DNA of 64,000 nt from Bacteroidales bacterium (GTDB lineage Bacteria; Bacteroidota; Bacteroidia; Bacteroidales; JAIOZK01). The position numbers and the translations under genes were made by a program. The DNA lies in NCBI GenBank assembly GCA_021740625.1, contig JAIOZK010000019.1, positions 23,129 through 87,128 on the forward strand, given 5' to 3'. The notes under the pieces were generated by a model, which was not told where the DNA came from, ran no database searches, and was given only the letters and a program-made list of their open reading frames with translations. Below, piece after piece: positions 38,572 through 48,507 of this stretch; the first letter of the stretch is position 1; each line of letters begins with the position of its first letter.

Positions 38572-39321
38572 TTACAAGTGGTTGATGATATCGATCACGC
38601 TTTCCCTCTTTCTGCGTGAAACAGGGATCTTACTTCCATCTGTCATGTAAATATAACCTCCTTCGCTCCGGTTAAAACTTTTAATATAACTGATATTGAT
38701 CAAATGCGACTTATGCGGCCGGATGAAATTATGTTCCCGCAGCAATTCTTCATTTTCCTTGAGTGTTTTTGAGATGAGCAAACGGGTGTCATCGGTAAAA
38801 AAGAAGCGTGTATAATAATTATCCGACTCGCATCTGATGATCTCATCGATGTTGACAACATGTATTTTTTCTGAAGTAGAAAGGATGATCTTGCGGGGTT
38901 CGTCTTTGTTGTCTTTGATGTTGTTCAGCAGCACATTTACATTTTTATTGAGGTTGCCTTTTTCCTTTTTCTGTTCCACCTTTTCAACAGCACTGATCAA
39001 TTCTTCCGGAACGATGGGTTTTAGCAGATAATCGAGGGCACTGTATTTAATTGCTTTGATGGCAAACTGGTCGTAGGCTGTTGTGAAAATGATCTCAAAA
39101 CTAATCTCACCCAGTTCTTCCAGTAATTTAAAACCACTGCCATCAGGCATTTGTATATCCAGAAAAAGCACATCAACATCATTTTCGTGGAGGACTTTTA
39201 TGCCAGCATGATATCCATCAGCCTCCTGAATGATTTCAACATTTTTGCAATAGCGTTCGATCAGCCCCCTGAGTGCCTCTCGCGATTTCAATTCGTCTTC
39301 AACAATGATGGCTTTTATCAT
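38572..39321 (-). CDS. LytTR-family response regulator
   Basis: This 249-aa regulator has an N-terminal receiver domain (acidic pocket VEDE at 7-10, phosphoacceptor Asp55 in FLDIQMPDG, Lys in YLLKPI near 102). A C-terminal LytTR DNA-binding domain follows (about 145-249: IHVVNIDEIIRCESDNYYTRF, FIRPHKSHLINISYI). It pairs with the sensor kinase encoded 50 bp upstream. LytTR regulators usually bind direct repeats near promoters of surface or secreted products. The nearest downstream targets are the anchored protein and the TonB/T9SS operon, an inference from position. Confidence 0.93.
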   Translation of the reverse strand: MIKAIIVEDELKSREALRGLIERYCKNVEIIQEADGYHAGIKVLHENDVDVLFLDIQMPDGSGFKLLEELGEISFEIIFTTAYDQFAIKAIKYSALDYLLKPIVPEELISAVEKVEQKKEKGNLNKNVNVLLNNIKDNKDEPRKIILSTSEKIHVVNIDEIIRCESDNYYTRFFFTDDTRLLISKTLKENEELLREHNFIRPHKSHLINISYIKSFNRSEGGYIYMTDGSKIPVSRRKRESVIDIINHL

Positions 39322-39371
39322 AATTCCTATAAAATTTTGGTCCTGGTAAGCTTGTTAAAGATAAGCAATTT

Positions 39372-42300
39372 TTATGATTCACGAAATAAAATAATCAACT
39401 CCACCCGGGTTCCCAGTGCTTCACCTCTGCTGTTTTTCAAGTCAATAATTTTTACAGAAAATTTTTGTTTTTGCTGTTTACTCAGCAATTCCAGTCTTTC
39501 TTTTGTGATCATCAGTCCTCTTGACTTCCGGTTGAATCCGCTTTGTTTCTTAAGAATCTCAGACTGTTCCCGTCCGATGCCATTATCCTCAATAAAGCAA
39601 TGTATCTTACCACCTTCCAGATTAAAAGAAATATTTATACGTCCCTTTTTTTCACTGTTGATCAAACCATGAATGATGGCATTCTCAACATAGGGCTGCA
39701 GAAGCATGGGTGGAATCTCGTAAAATTCTTCATCGATCTCCCTGCTGATATTAATTTCATAGTCAAACTTATCATCAAACCTCAGTTTTTCGATATCCAT
39801 ATAATGTTTCAGTGCAGTGAGCTCATCTTTCAGGGGGACATAGGTTTCCCGGCTGTTGGCGAGTATCAAACGCATCAGATGTGAGAATTTTGCAAGGTAA
39901 TTGATGGCCTTGTCAGTATCATTGCTGATCACAAAACTCTGAATGGAATTCAATGAGTTAAAAATAAAATGAGGATTCATTTGCAATTGCAAGGCCTTTT
40001 GCTCAATATCGAACATTTGTTTTTCAATGCTCAACAGTCGTTTTTCAGCTTCGTGTTCTTTCCTGATGCTTTTAAACCTAAAATACAGAAAATACGAGAG
40101 CAAACCGAAAACCAGCAGGATTACAGGTACGCGAAATGCCCAACTGTTCCACCAGGCAGGGCTGATAATAATTGTCAGTTCCTTTCCTTCATAATTCCAG
40201 TAACCATCGTTGTTGGAACCAATCACCCTGAAAGTGTAAGTACCCGGACTGACTTTGGTGTATTCAGCCGCTGGTTTGGATGCATCCGTTTCCCGCCAGT
40301 CCTTGTCTACTCCCTCCAGTTTATACCTGTATTTGTTTTTTGAAGGATTGGTATAATCAAGAGCAGCAAATTCGAAAGAAAAAAAGTTATCGTCGTGGTT
40401 CAGGTAAATGCTGTCCTTTTGCAACTGGGCGTATGGAAGCGCTTCATTAAAGACTTTAAAAGATGTTATTTCAATAGGAGGTATGTTGGTATTGGTTTTG
40501 ATCTCACCAGGGTAAAAGCAATTAAAACCATTCATGCCCCCAAAGTACATTTTTCCATTTGAAGCTTTCAGCAATGCATTCCCGTTAAACTCGTAACTCT
40601 GCAAACCATCTTTGGCATCATAGTTTACAAAGCTTTCTTGATCGGGATTGAACCTCGACAGCCCCCAGTTTGTACTGATCCAGAAATTTTCCCGATCATC
40701 CGTCAAAAATCCATATACCACATTGTTGGGCAGACCGTCCTCTTCGGTGTATATGTTGAAAGTATTGCTATATGTATTGAATTTTACCAGGCCCCCGCCT
40801 CTTGTACCCAACCAGAAGATGCTGTCGTTTTGGCGCCGGATCGAAAAAAGCTTATTGCTTGCAATCTGTCCTTCCAACACGGGATCTATGTAAATACTGG
40901 AAAAACTGTCTTGCTCGGGAAAGTACTGCGTCAGTCCATTCTGGGAAGCAAACCAGATTCGGCCATCTTCATGCTGATACATATCATAAATTCGTACAAA
41001 TTTATCGGTGGATTCATCATCCAGTGAGATATTATAATTCACGAAACGATCCGTGCCATTTTTCAGCCTGCTCAATCCATTGTTGGTAGCTACCCAGAGA
41101 TCGCCATCCCTGTCCATCGATATATAGGTAATAAAGCTGCCACTTAAACTGGTCGAGTCCCGAACATCATGGATGTATTTCTTCAGAACTTTTCCATTCC
41201 TGTTGATTTTCATCAATCCGCTGTCGCTTGTACCAAGCCAGACAAAACCGTCATTATCCAGGTACATATCACGTATATAGTTGCTACTGAGACTGTTCTT
41301 ATTGCCGGCTTGTTTGGTTATATAGGTAAAGTCATCCGTATCTTCATTAAATATATTGATACCACCATCGGTGGCAATCCAGATCAATCCCGTATCCATT
41401 TCTATAAAATCCCTGACGAAATTATTGTTCAGGCTGTTTTCTGTTCCCGGATCGTTGCGGTATACGGTAAATTTACTGGATTTATTATCAATTTTGCTGA
41501 CACCTTTGAAGGTGCCGATCCACAGGGTTCCCGCATGGCTTTCGCAAATGGTAAGGATCCTGTTATTGCTGAGGCTGTTGGTATTATTCACATTATGTTC
41601 AAAGCTGATGAACCCATCATTTTTCCTGTTATAAAGGTTCAATCCTCCGTCATTGGTTCCGATCCAGAGATTTCCCTGGCTGTCTTCATAAATACAATTG
41701 ATGGTATTATCACTCAAGGAAGATGGTTCCTGCGGATCATGATAATAATTATGAAACATCTTTGTCCGGGTATCAAGTTTGCTCAACCCCCTGTTGGTTC
41801 CAATCCACAAATTTCCGTTTTTGTCTTCGCACAGAGTGTTGATGATGTTGCTGCATAAACTGTTTTGATCACCGGGTTTGTGATAATAACGGGTAACAAT
41901 TTTGTTTTTGCGATCAAAACGGACAAGGCCGTGCCTTGAAGCATACCAGGAATTCAAATCTTTATCCTGATATATCTGGTTGATCCAGTTGCTTCTTACG
42001 GAGGTATTGTCTCTTTTTTTGGTAAGATATTGAATGAAATGATCTTTTTCGGGTACATATAAGTTCATACCCCAAATCGTTGCGATCCAGATCCTGCCCA
42101 GGCGGTCCTGATAAATCTGATTGATGCGGTTGTTGCTCAAACTGGTAGTATCGCCCTCGATATGCTGGTAATTCCTGATCTTTCCGCTTTTGGGATCAAA
42201 GGTGTTGAGTCCATCCTCGGTTCCGATCCATATCCTTCCGTCGGAAGATTGCATCAGGGCATATATGGTTTCGCTGGTCAGGCCGTTGGTCTTATTATAT

Positions 42301-42530
42301 ATTGTAAAGCCATTGCCATCATATTTGTTCAGGCCATCCCAGGTTCCGAACCACATATATCCTGTTTCATCCTGCATGATGGCATATACTGTATTTTGTG
42401 ATAATCCTTTCCGAAGCTTAACATACTCGGAAGAAATGCGATCGAATAAGACATTATCCTGTAATTGACCCGGCAACAGGCTATGTTGAAGAGTGAACAG
42501 GATCAGGCCAAATATGAATTTCTTAACCAT
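39372..42530 (-). CDS. Two-component propeller sensor kinase, LytS/YpdA type
   Basis: This 1052-aa sensor has a signal peptide (about 1-21). Some 12 or more repeats of the form GRIWIGTxxGLNxF (residues about 25-690) build periplasmic beta propellers, followed by a Y_Y_Y immunoglobulin-like domain (about 700-770: KYRYKLEGVDKDWRET) and one transmembrane helix near 785-805. The cytoplasmic kinase is of the His_kinase (PF06580) kind with phospho-His854 in MNPHFIFNSLNS, the N box LLQPYVENAIIHGL and the G box EDNGIGRE. It lacks the fused DNA-binding module of hybrid SusR-type sensors and so signals to the separate LytTR regulator 50 bp downstream. The ligand is unknown, although such propellers often sense oligosaccharides or other polymers. 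Confidence 0.93.
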   Translation of the reverse strand: MVKKFIFGLILFTLQHSLLPGQLQDNVLFDRISSEYVKLRKGLSQNTVYAIMQDETGYMWFGTWDGLNKYDGNGFTIYNKTNGLTSETIYALMQSSDGRIWIGTEDGLNTFDPKSGKIRNYQHIEGDTTSLSNNRINQIYQDRLGRIWIATIWGMNLYVPEKDHFIQYLTKKRDNTSVRSNWINQIYQDKDLNSWYASRHGLVRFDRKNKIVTRYYHKPGDQNSLCSNIINTLCEDKNGNLWIGTNRGLSKLDTRTKMFHNYYHDPQEPSSLSDNTINCIYEDSQGNLWIGTNDGGLNLYNRKNDGFISFEHNVNNTNSLSNNRILTICESHAGTLWIGTFKGVSKIDNKSSKFTVYRNDPGTENSLNNNFVRDFIEMDTGLIWIATDGGINIFNEDTDDFTYITKQAGNKNSLSSNYIRDMYLDNDGFVWLGTSDSGLMKINRNGKVLKKYIHDVRDSTSLSGSFITYISMDRDGDLWVATNNGLSRLKNGTDRFVNYNISLDDESTDKFVRIYDMYQHEDGRIWFASQNGLTQYFPEQDSFSSIYIDPVLEGQIASNKLFSIRRQNDSIFWLGTRGGGLVKFNTYSNTFNIYTEEDGLPNNVVYGFLTDDRENFWISTNWGLSRFNPDQESFVNYDAKDGLQSYEFNGNALLKASNGKMYFGGMNGFNCFYPGEIKTNTNIPPIEITSFKVFNEALPYAQLQKDSIYLNHDDNFFSFEFAALDYTNPSKNKYRYKLEGVDKDWRETDASKPAAEYTKVSPGTYTFRVIGSNNDGYWNYEGKELTIIISPAWWNSWAFRVPVILLVFGLLSYFLYFRFKSIRKEHEAEKRLLSIEKQMFDIEQKALQLQMNPHFIFNSLNSIQSFVISNDTDKAINYLAKFSHLMRLILANSRETYVPLKDELTALKHYMDIEKLRFDDKFDYEINISREIDEEFYEIPPMLLQPYVENAIIHGLINSEKKGRINISFNLEGGKIHCFIEDNGIGREQSEILKKQSGFNRKSRGLMITKERLELLSKQQKQKFSVKIIDLKNSRGEALGTRVELIILFRES

Positions 42531-42536
42531 CGTGGA

Positions 42537-42827
42537 TTATTTATCAATGCCCAGCAGTCGTTTCCACCAGGGCTCCCTTTTGCTTCGATTCAATTTGCGG
42601 GCGCGCTTTTTGCTTTCCTTCATCATTTCCTGCGTACGCTTGGGCTGCCGGTTCCAGTGAGCTTCCTTTAATGCTTCGTAAGTCTTGCCAAATTCCTCCT
42701 GCTGGTTCTCCATTTTCCGCTCGTTTTTATATTTCTTCCCGAATACCTTTTCTGTCAGTGAACAACCACCGGAGAGCATCAGAGTGCCCACGCATAACAG
42801 GATCAGTATACCGCTTCTATACTTCAT
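42537..42827 (-). CDS. Small basic lipoprotein
   Basis: This 96-aa lipoprotein has the signal MKYRSGILILLCVGTLMLSGGC, with the lipidated Cys in LSGGC (residue 22). The mature part is very basic (EMMKESKKRARKLNRSKREPWWKRLLG). The start at 42827 is chosen because it places the lipobox at a normal distance. Upstream in-frame sequence would add 34 residues. It ends 6 bp before the sensor kinase gene, so it is probably the first gene of the lipoprotein-kinase-regulator run. The family is not recognised. Confidence 0.6.
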   Translation of the reverse strand: MKYRSGILILLCVGTLMLSGGCSLTEKVFGKKYKNERKMENQQEEFGKTYEALKEAHWNRQPKRTQEMMKESKKRARKLNRSKREPWWKRLLGIDK

Positions 42828-42940
42828 ACCAAACAATTCTGAGGCTAATTTATGCATTAATTTCCATTGCAAATAACGGATGGATTTATTCCTCCGAAAT
42901 ATTAAATTTGCAATTGCGTTTATAGTCAAACACTTTAACG

Positions 42941-43369
42941 ATGCATAAATTATCCAAATTGCTTTTGCTTTTTGTGTTTATCCTGATTTATTCAGGTTGC
43001 GGCAAAGAAAGTGAGCAGGGTCAAATACCTTATAAATACGTAAACTTCTCAATCGATCCCAGTTCTATTGAATTTGGCTCGCTTAATATCCCGGGCAACT
43101 GGACCTACGTAACGGGCGGATACAGGGGCATTGTCATTTATCATGCTTCCCAGAATAATTATGTTGCTTTCGACCGGGCCTGCACCTACGACTGGGACCA
43201 GGAGTGTTCGCAAATTGAAGTAGAAAGCGATAACATCATTGCCAAATGCCCCTGTTGCAATTCCCAGTATCTGCTAACAGACGGCTCACCTTTTGATGGC
43301 CCGGCAGTCAGGTCGTTGCGCCAATATACCACACACTATGATGGGAACCTTTTGCATGTCTCCAATTAA
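42941..43369 (+). CDS. Rieske-like lipoprotein with altered cluster ligands
   Basis: This 142-aa lipoprotein has its lipobox at YSGC (Cys20). The C-terminal 70 residues follow the Rieske layout: ACTYDW where C-x-H is expected, then about 20 residues to CPCCNSQYLL where CPxHGS is expected, then GSPFDGPAVRSLRQY, the usual 'G-P-A-x-x-x-L' strand. Both ligand histidines are changed, to Tyr83 and Cys106. Cys81, Cys89, Cys103, Cys105 and Cys106 remain, so a normal [2Fe-2S] Rieske cluster is unlikely. A metal-free, zinc or different iron-sulfur site is possible. Such degenerate Rieske lipoproteins exist in Bacteroidota, but I know no assigned role. It is divergent from the basic lipoprotein gene. 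Confidence 0.75.
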   Translation: MHKLSKLLLLFVFILIYSGCGKESEQGQIPYKYVNFSIDPSSIEFGSLNIPGNWTYVTGGYRGIVIYHASQNNYVAFDRACTYDWDQECSQIEVESDNIIAKCPCCNSQYLLTDGSPFDGPAVRSLRQYTTHYDGNLLHVSN

Positions 43370-43382
43370 TCTTTTCAATTTA

Positions 43383-43414
43383 TTTATACTGATTCTAAAA
43401 AAACATTATATTTG
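43383..43414 (+). promoter_or_regulatory. Candidate promoter of the riboswitch-metH transcript
   Basis: TTTA (43383-43386), a 20-bp spacer and TATATTTG (43407-43414) match the Bacteroidota promoter form, with an exact TAnnTTTG. It lies just upstream of the SAM riboswitch. Confidence 0.5.
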
Positions 43415-43456
43415 CATGCAGAGAACTCACTCAAACTTCCTTTTTTAGGTCGTTTG

Positions 43457-43562
43457 ATTTATTGAGAAGCGTTGAGAGACCAGGCTCATCGAAACGCTAG
43501 CAACCTTCCCGCATTGAGCGTGAAAAGGTGCTAATACCTGGCCCGGAAGGGAAATGATAAAT
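43457..43562 (+). ncRNA. SAM-I-type riboswitch upstream of metH
   Basis: P1 is formed by ATTTATT (43457-43463) and GATAAAT (43556-43562). P2 pairs AGCGT with ACGCT around a GAGAGACCAGGCTCATCGAA-type loop. The conserved core AGCAACC (43499-43505) and AAGGTGCTAAT (43525-43535) are the SAM-I signatures. It ends 71 bp before the metH ATG. Binding of S-adenosylmethionine should switch off metH. No clear terminator follows P1, so control may act on translation or on a less obvious antiterminator. It is a motif match by eye. Confidence 0.85.
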
Positions 43563-43633
43563 TATAACGGAAGAATCAATTCGATTTATACCTGATTAAC
43601 ATTATCCTCCCGGACGCACCAAAATATTTGGCA

Positions 43634-46600
43634 ATGGGTAAAAACATTCATATACAGGAAATACTGAAAGAACGTCTACTGGTGCTGGACGGGGCCATGG
43701 GAACCCTTATCCAGGAGTACAAACTAAACGAACAGGATTTTCGGGGAGCGATATTCAACGCCTGGGAAAAAGACCTGCAAGGGAACAATGAAGTCCTGAA
43801 CCTCAGCAAGCCAGAGCTTGTTAAGGAAATCCATAAAAGATATCTGGAGGCCGGAGCCGACATCATCGAGACGAATACATTCAATGGCAATCGCATTTCT
43901 CTGGAAGACTATGGCATGGAGGAATATGCTTTTGAAATCAACACATCGGCTGCCACAATAGCCAGGCAAGCCATTGAAGAATACCAGAAAGCAAATCCCG
44001 GTCAGGCCCGCTGGGTTGCCGGCATTCTGGGTCCAACAAACAAAACCGCTTCCATCTCGCCCGATGTGAACCGCCCGGGGCATAGGGCAGTCGACTTCGA
44101 TGATCTTGTCGAAGCTTATGCAGAACAAAGCAGGGGACTCATGGAGGGCGGTGCCGACCTGTTGATGATAGAAACGGTCTTTGACACACTCAATGCAAAG
44201 GCTGCCATATATGCCGTTCAGCAAGTCTTTGAAGAGCTGGATCGTAAAGTCCCAGTCATGATCTCGGTTACCATTACCGATGCAAGCGGCAGGACACTTT
44301 CCGGCCAGACAGTTGAAGCATTCCTGAATTCCTTTTCACACATGGATTTCCTGAGTGTGGGTATTAATTGTGCTTTGGGAGCCAAAGAAATGAAACCCTA
44401 TTTGCAGGAACTTTCAGCCAAAGCCCCTTTCTTTGTCAGCTCCCACCCCAATGCAGGCTTGCCCAATCAGCTTGGGGAGTACGAGCAGGTACCTGAAATC
44501 ATGGCAATTGAAATAAAAAGCTTCCTGGACGAAAAGCTGGTGAACATCATCGGGGGATGTTGCGGTACGACTCCTGAGCATATCAGGAAATTTGTTGAGC
44601 TTGCCAAACAAGCAGAAGTCAGGGAAATTCCCGAAAGGAAACACCAGTTGAGGATATCGGGTCTGGAGCCCCTGACGGTTTATCCGGGCAGCAATTTCAT
44701 CAATGTTGGAGAAAGGACCAATGTGAGCGGCTCCCGAAAGTTCGCCCGTTTGATCCGTGAAAAGAAATACGAGGAAGCACTTTCTGTTGCATTCGGCCAG
44801 GTCCGGGGTGGCGCACAGGTGCTGGATGTCAACATGGATGATGCCATGCTGGACGCTGCTGAAGAAATGAAAACCTTTCTGAACCTGGTACAATCCGAAC
44901 CCGAGATCGCCAGAATACCCGTCATGATCGATTCATCAAAATGGGAAGTACTCGAGACAGGACTCAAATGCTTGCAGGGAAAACCCATTGTAAACTCCAT
45001 CAGCCTGAAAGAAGGCGAGGAGAAATTCCTGGAAGAAGCCCAAAAGATCAGGCGATACGGAGCTGCCCTTATCATCATGGCCTTTGATGAGAAAGGCCAG
45101 GCGGTGACCTTCGAAAGAAAAACGCAAATCTGCAAAAGGGCCTATGATATTTTAACAAAAAAACTTGACTTTCCACCCGAAGACATCATCTTCGATCCCA
45201 ACATTCTCACGGTTGCAACTGGCATGGAGGAACATAACAATTATGCAGTCGATTATACCAGAACAGTTGAATGGATCAAACAAAATCTTCCGCATGCACT
45301 GGTGAGCGGAGGCGTCAGCAACCTTTCCTTTTCTTTTCGGGGCAACAATACAGTGCGCGAGGCCATGCATTCTGCCTTCCTGTTTCATGCCATCAAAGCG
45401 GGCATGGATATGGGCATTGTCAATCCGGGCATGTTGCAGATCTACGATGAGATACCGGAAAACTTGCTGCAACTTGTAGAAGATGTGATCCTGAACAGAA
45501 GGCAAGATGCAACCGAACGTCTGATCTCCTTTGCAGAAAAGGTAAAAGATGTCAAAACCCTTGATAAGAAGAAAGATGAATGGCGCGAATGGCCTGTAAA
45601 CAAACGACTTTCCTATGCACTGGTCAAAGGCATTGTGGATCATATAGAAGAAGATGTACTGGAAGCCAGGCAACATTTTGACCAATCACTTGAAGTGATC
45701 GAAGGTCCTTTGATGGATGGGATGAACGAAGTAGGCGACCTCTTCGGTTCGGGCAAGATGTTCCTGCCCCAGGTTGTGAAAAGTGCCCGGGTAATGAAAA
45801 AAGGAGTGGCCAAACTACTTCCCTTTATCGAGGAGGAAATGAAGAAAAGCGGGAAGCGGGAGACAGCAGGTAAGGTATTGCTGGCCACGGTAAAAGGCGA
45901 TGTACATGATATTGGGAAGAATATTGTGGGTGTTGTACTTTCATGCAATAACTATGAGGTGATCGATCTGGGTGTGATGACTCCGATGAAAAAGATCCTC
46001 GAAACAGCCATCTTCAGGAAGGTGGATGTGATCGGGCTGAGTGGCCTGATAACACCTTCCCTGGAAGAAATGGTGCATGTGGCTGAAGAGATGCAAAAAC
46101 AAAATTTTAAAGTCCCGCTGCTGATCGGCGGCGCCACAACATCAAAAATTCATACAGCAGTAAAAATTGATCCCACCTATGATCAGCCGGTAATCCATGT
46201 GCGGGATGCATCCCTGGCGGTTCCTGTGGTTAGCAAGCTTCTTTCAAATAAAAAACAAACGCTTGCCTGCCAGCTAAATGAAGAATACGGGAAACTCAGG
46301 CAAAAGCATGAATCCAGGAAAATCGATGTACTATATATATCCCTTGAAGAAGCAAGAAAAAACAAAGCAGACCTTTACTGGGATCCGTCTGTAATTCACA
46401 AGCCTGCTTTTACGGGCAATAAATATTTTGAGGATTTTCCCCTGGAAAAGATCAGGCAGTATATCGACTGGACTTTCTTTTTTCACTCCTGGAGAATCAG
46501 CGGAAGGTATCCTGCGATATTCGATGATCCTGAAAAAGGTGAGGAAGCACGCAAACTATACAATGATGCCAACATCCTTCTTGACAAAATTATAAAAGAA

Positions 46601-47293
46601 AAACGCCTGACTGCCAAAGGAGTAATTGGCTTTTATCCATGCAACAGCCAGGGAGACAATATTCAATTAAAAGAAAAAGGCATCACTTTTAACTTTTTGC
46701 GGAACCAGCAGCAAAAGCAAGATGGCATTCCCAACCTCAGTCTGGCTGATTTTGTAGCACCGGAAGATTCCGGCATCACTGACTACCTTGGATTTTTCGT
46801 GGTAACGACAGGCATTGGCCTTGAAAAATGGGTTAAAAAGTATGAAGAAGACAATGATGATTACAATGCCATCATGACGAAGATCCTGGCCGACCGACTG
46901 GCCGAGGCTTTTGCCGAACTGATGCACAAAAAGGTTAGAAAGGAGCACTGGGGATATGCCCGCAATGAAAACCTGGAACTGGATCAATTGTTAAAAGAAG
47001 CCTACCAGGGCATTCGTCCGGCCCCGGGTTACCCGGCTTGCCCGGAACATTCTGAAAAACAGAAAATCTTCGACCTGCTCGCAGCCGAAAAAAACACAGG
47101 ATGCAAACTCACGGAAAATTACGCCATGTATCCGGCGGCTTCGGTATCGGGTTATTATTTCTCCCACACCGATTCCCAGTATTTCAATGTCGGCAGGATC
47201 GGAAAGGACCAGGTGAAGGATTACGCCAGGCGGAAAAGCATGGAAGTAAAAGAGATTGAGAGATTGTTGAATGCGAATTTGAATTATAAATAG
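43634..47293 (+). CDS. metH: Cobalamin-dependent methionine synthase
   Basis: This 1219-aa protein transfers a methyl group from methyltetrahydrofolate through cobalamin to homocysteine. The homocysteine domain (about 1-330) opens with [14 protein letters not shown] and has zinc ligands in GINCALG and [10 protein letters not shown]. The folate domain (about 345-620) has [14 protein letters not shown]. The cap and B12 domains (about 650-890) have [11 protein letters not shown], with His758 as cobalt ligand. The C-terminal AdoMet activation domain (about 900-1219) has [12 protein letters not shown] and [11 protein letters not shown]. The length is full. I use ATG 43634 in place of a TTG six bases upstream. 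It is controlled by the SAM riboswitch, and metF follows after a palindromic repeat. The stop codon is TAG and marks the start of that repeat. Confidence 0.97.
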   Translation: MGKNIHIQEILKERLLVLDGAMGTLIQEYKLNEQDFRGAIFNAWEKDLQGNNEVLNLSKPELVKEIHKRYLEAGADIIETNTFNGNRISLEDYGMEEYAFEINTSAATIARQAIEEYQKANPGQARWVAGILGPTNKTASISPDVNRPGHRAVDFDDLVEAYAEQSRGLMEGGADLLMIETVFDTLNAKAAIYAVQQVFEELDRKVPVMISVTITDASGRTLSGQTVEAFLNSFSHMDFLSVGINCALGAKEMKPYLQELSAKAPFFVSSHPNAGLPNQLGEYEQVPEIMAIEIKSFLDEKLVNIIGGCCGTTPEHIRKFVELAKQAEVREIPERKHQLRISGLEPLTVYPGSNFINVGERTNVSGSRKFARLIREKKYEEALSVAFGQVRGGAQVLDVNMDDAMLDAAEEMKTFLNLVQSEPEIARIPVMIDSSKWEVLETGLKCLQGKPIVNSISLKEGEEKFLEEAQKIRRYGAALIIMAFDEKGQAVTFERKTQICKRAYDILTKKLDFPPEDIIFDPNILTVATGMEEHNNYAVDYTRTVEWIKQNLPHALVSGGVSNLSFSFRGNNTVREAMHSAFLFHAIKAGMDMGIVNPGMLQIYDEIPENLLQLVEDVILNRRQDATERLISFAEKVKDVKTLDKKKDEWREWPVNKRLSYALVKGIVDHIEEDVLEARQHFDQSLEVIEGPLMDGMNEVGDLFGSGKMFLPQVVKSARVMKKGVAKLLPFIEEEMKKSGKRETAGKVLLATVKGDVHDIGKNIVGVVLSCNNYEVIDLGVMTPMKKILETAIFRKVDVIGLSGLITPSLEEMVHVAEEMQKQNFKVPLLIGGATTSKIHTAVKIDPTYDQPVIHVRDASLAVPVVSKLLSNKKQTLACQLNEEYGKLRQKHESRKIDVLYISLEEARKNKADLYWDPSVIHKPAFTGNKYFEDFPLEKIRQYIDWTFFFHSWRISGRYPAIFDDPEKGEEARKLYNDANILLDKIIKEKRLTAKGVIGFYPCNSQGDNIQLKEKGITFNFLRNQQQKQDGIPNLSLADFVAPEDSGITDYLGFFVVTTGIGLEKWVKKYEEDNDDYNAIMTKILADRLAEAFAELMHKKVRKEHWGYARNENLELDQLLKEAYQGIRPAPGYPACPEHSEKQKIFDLLAAEKNTGCKLTENYAMYPAASVSGYYFSHTDSQYFNVGRIGKDQVKDYARRKSMEVKEIERLLNANLNYK

Positions 47294-47368
47294 GTTGCAG
47301 GTTGCAGGTTGCGAGTTACAGGTTATTGGGCCTCAACTTGCAACCTGTAACCTTCAACATGCAACATT
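47291..47368. repeat. TTGCAGG palindromic repeat between metH and metF
   Basis: Beginning in the metH TAG stop, GTTGCAGGTTGCAGGTTGCG runs into GTTACAGGTT, and then the mirror image CAACTTGCAACCTGTAACC and CAACATGCAAC follows up to the metF ATG at 47369. The arms can form a stem of about 25 bp in the metH-metF mRNA. The same units occur after mutB (9200-9234). Confidence 0.65.
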
Positions 47369-48325
47369 ATGAAAGTAATCGAACATTTTAAAAATACCAA
47401 CAAAACCTATTTCAGCTTTGAGCTTTTACCGCCGCTAAAAGGCAGGAAAATCGACCAATTGTATAAAACCATCGACAACCTGATGGCGTTTGATCCTTTG
47501 AACATCAACATCACATATCATCAGGAGGAGGTGGTTTATAAACAGCATCCAAGTGGATTGCTTGAGAAAAAGTCGATCAGGAAGCGGCCGGGAACGGTTG
47601 CAATTTCTGCTGCGATCAAATACAAATACCCAAAGGTTCATGTGGTACCACACCTTATTTGTGGCGGTTTTTCGAAAGATGCTACCGAATATGCACTGAT
47701 CGATCTGCATTTTCTGGGTATCAAGGACCTGTTGGTATTAAGGGGTGACCCCCTGAAGTCGCAACCTTATTTTAAACCGGAGCCTGACGGCCATGCCTAT
47801 GCGGTAGACCTGGTGAAACAGATCGTAAATATGAACAAAGGTAAATACCTGGATGAAGAAATGCAGAACCGCACTGCCACGGATTTTTCTATCGGGGTAG
47901 CAGGATATGCCGAGAAACATATTGAAGCCGCCAACATGGAGGCCGATCTGCAATACCTGAAAGAAAAGGTGTCTGCCGGAGCAGATTACATCGTCACCCA
48001 GATGTTTTTCGACAATCAAAAGTATTTTGATTTTGTGAAGATGTGCAGGAAAGCGGGCATTCAAGTGCCCATCATTCCCGGAATCAAGCCGATCAATAAC
48101 AAGCGGGATATTAAAATGATCCCAAAAACTTTTAACTGTGATATACCAGAAGCCCTCAACAAAGAGATCAACAAATGCAAAAATGATGAAGAGGCTTTTC
48201 AGGTCGGCATCGAATGGGGTATCCAACAATCCAGAGAATTGATGGAATTTGGCGTTCCGGCAATTCATTATTTTACCATCGGCATATCCGACAATGTGAA
48301 AAAAATCGCTGAAAAGGTATTTTGA
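47369..48325 (+). CDS. metF: 5,10-methylenetetrahydrofolate reductase
   Basis: This 318-aa flavoprotein reduces methylene-THF to methyl-THF, the methyl donor used by MetH just upstream. It is a single TIM barrel with the opening YFSFELLPPLKGR (the Glu is catalytic in the family), PHLICGGFSKD, LLVLRGDPL (FAD site), IGVAGYAEKH and DYIVTQMFFDNQKY, all conserved. Its length is slightly above the 290-300 aa of the E. coli enzyme. It is read on the metH strand 75 bp after that gene, so it may share the SAM-controlled transcript if the palindrome between them does not stop transcription. Confidence 0.96.
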   Translation: MKVIEHFKNTNKTYFSFELLPPLKGRKIDQLYKTIDNLMAFDPLNINITYHQEEVVYKQHPSGLLEKKSIRKRPGTVAISAAIKYKYPKVHVVPHLICGGFSKDATEYALIDLHFLGIKDLLVLRGDPLKSQPYFKPEPDGHAYAVDLVKQIVNMNKGKYLDEEMQNRTATDFSIGVAGYAEKHIEAANMEADLQYLKEKVSAGADYIVTQMFFDNQKYFDFVKMCRKAGIQVPIIPGIKPINNKRDIKMIPKTFNCDIPEALNKEINKCKNDEEAFQVGIEWGIQQSRELMEFGVPAIHYFTIGISDNVKKIAEKVF

Positions 48326-48327
48326 TT

Positions 48328-48507
48328 ATGAAACAGAGACTCACAGAAAAAGACATCTGCCCCTACTGCCGGAAAGAGTTTGATTGCTCCAGATCAAAAC
48401 GGTGCTGGTGTCATGAGCATGATCTGAGCCCGGAAGCGATGGAAGAAATTGAGAAAGATTACGAGGCTTGTCTTTGTCCTGCATGTATTGGGATGTTTGA
48501 GGATTAG
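48328..48507 (+). CDS. Cysteine-rich CWC-type small protein
   Basis: This 59-aa protein has seven or more Cys in pairs: CPYC (11-14), C20, CWCHEHDL (about 27-32) and CLCPACIGMF near the C-terminus. The CWC core and spacing fit the cysteine-rich CWC family, which probably binds zinc and has no known role. ATG 48328 is preferred to an in-frame TTG six bases upstream. It begins 2 bp after the metF stop, so it should be translated from the same transcript. It ends in TAG, which starts a GGCAG repeat. Confidence 0.72.
   Translation: MKQRLTEKDICPYCRKEFDCSRSKRCWCHEHDLSPEAMEEIEKDYEACLCPACIGMFED

Noticed and set aside
43614..43633. TTG at 43628 as the metH start
   Set aside because: ATG 43634 two codons later gives the usual N-terminus and is the more likely start.
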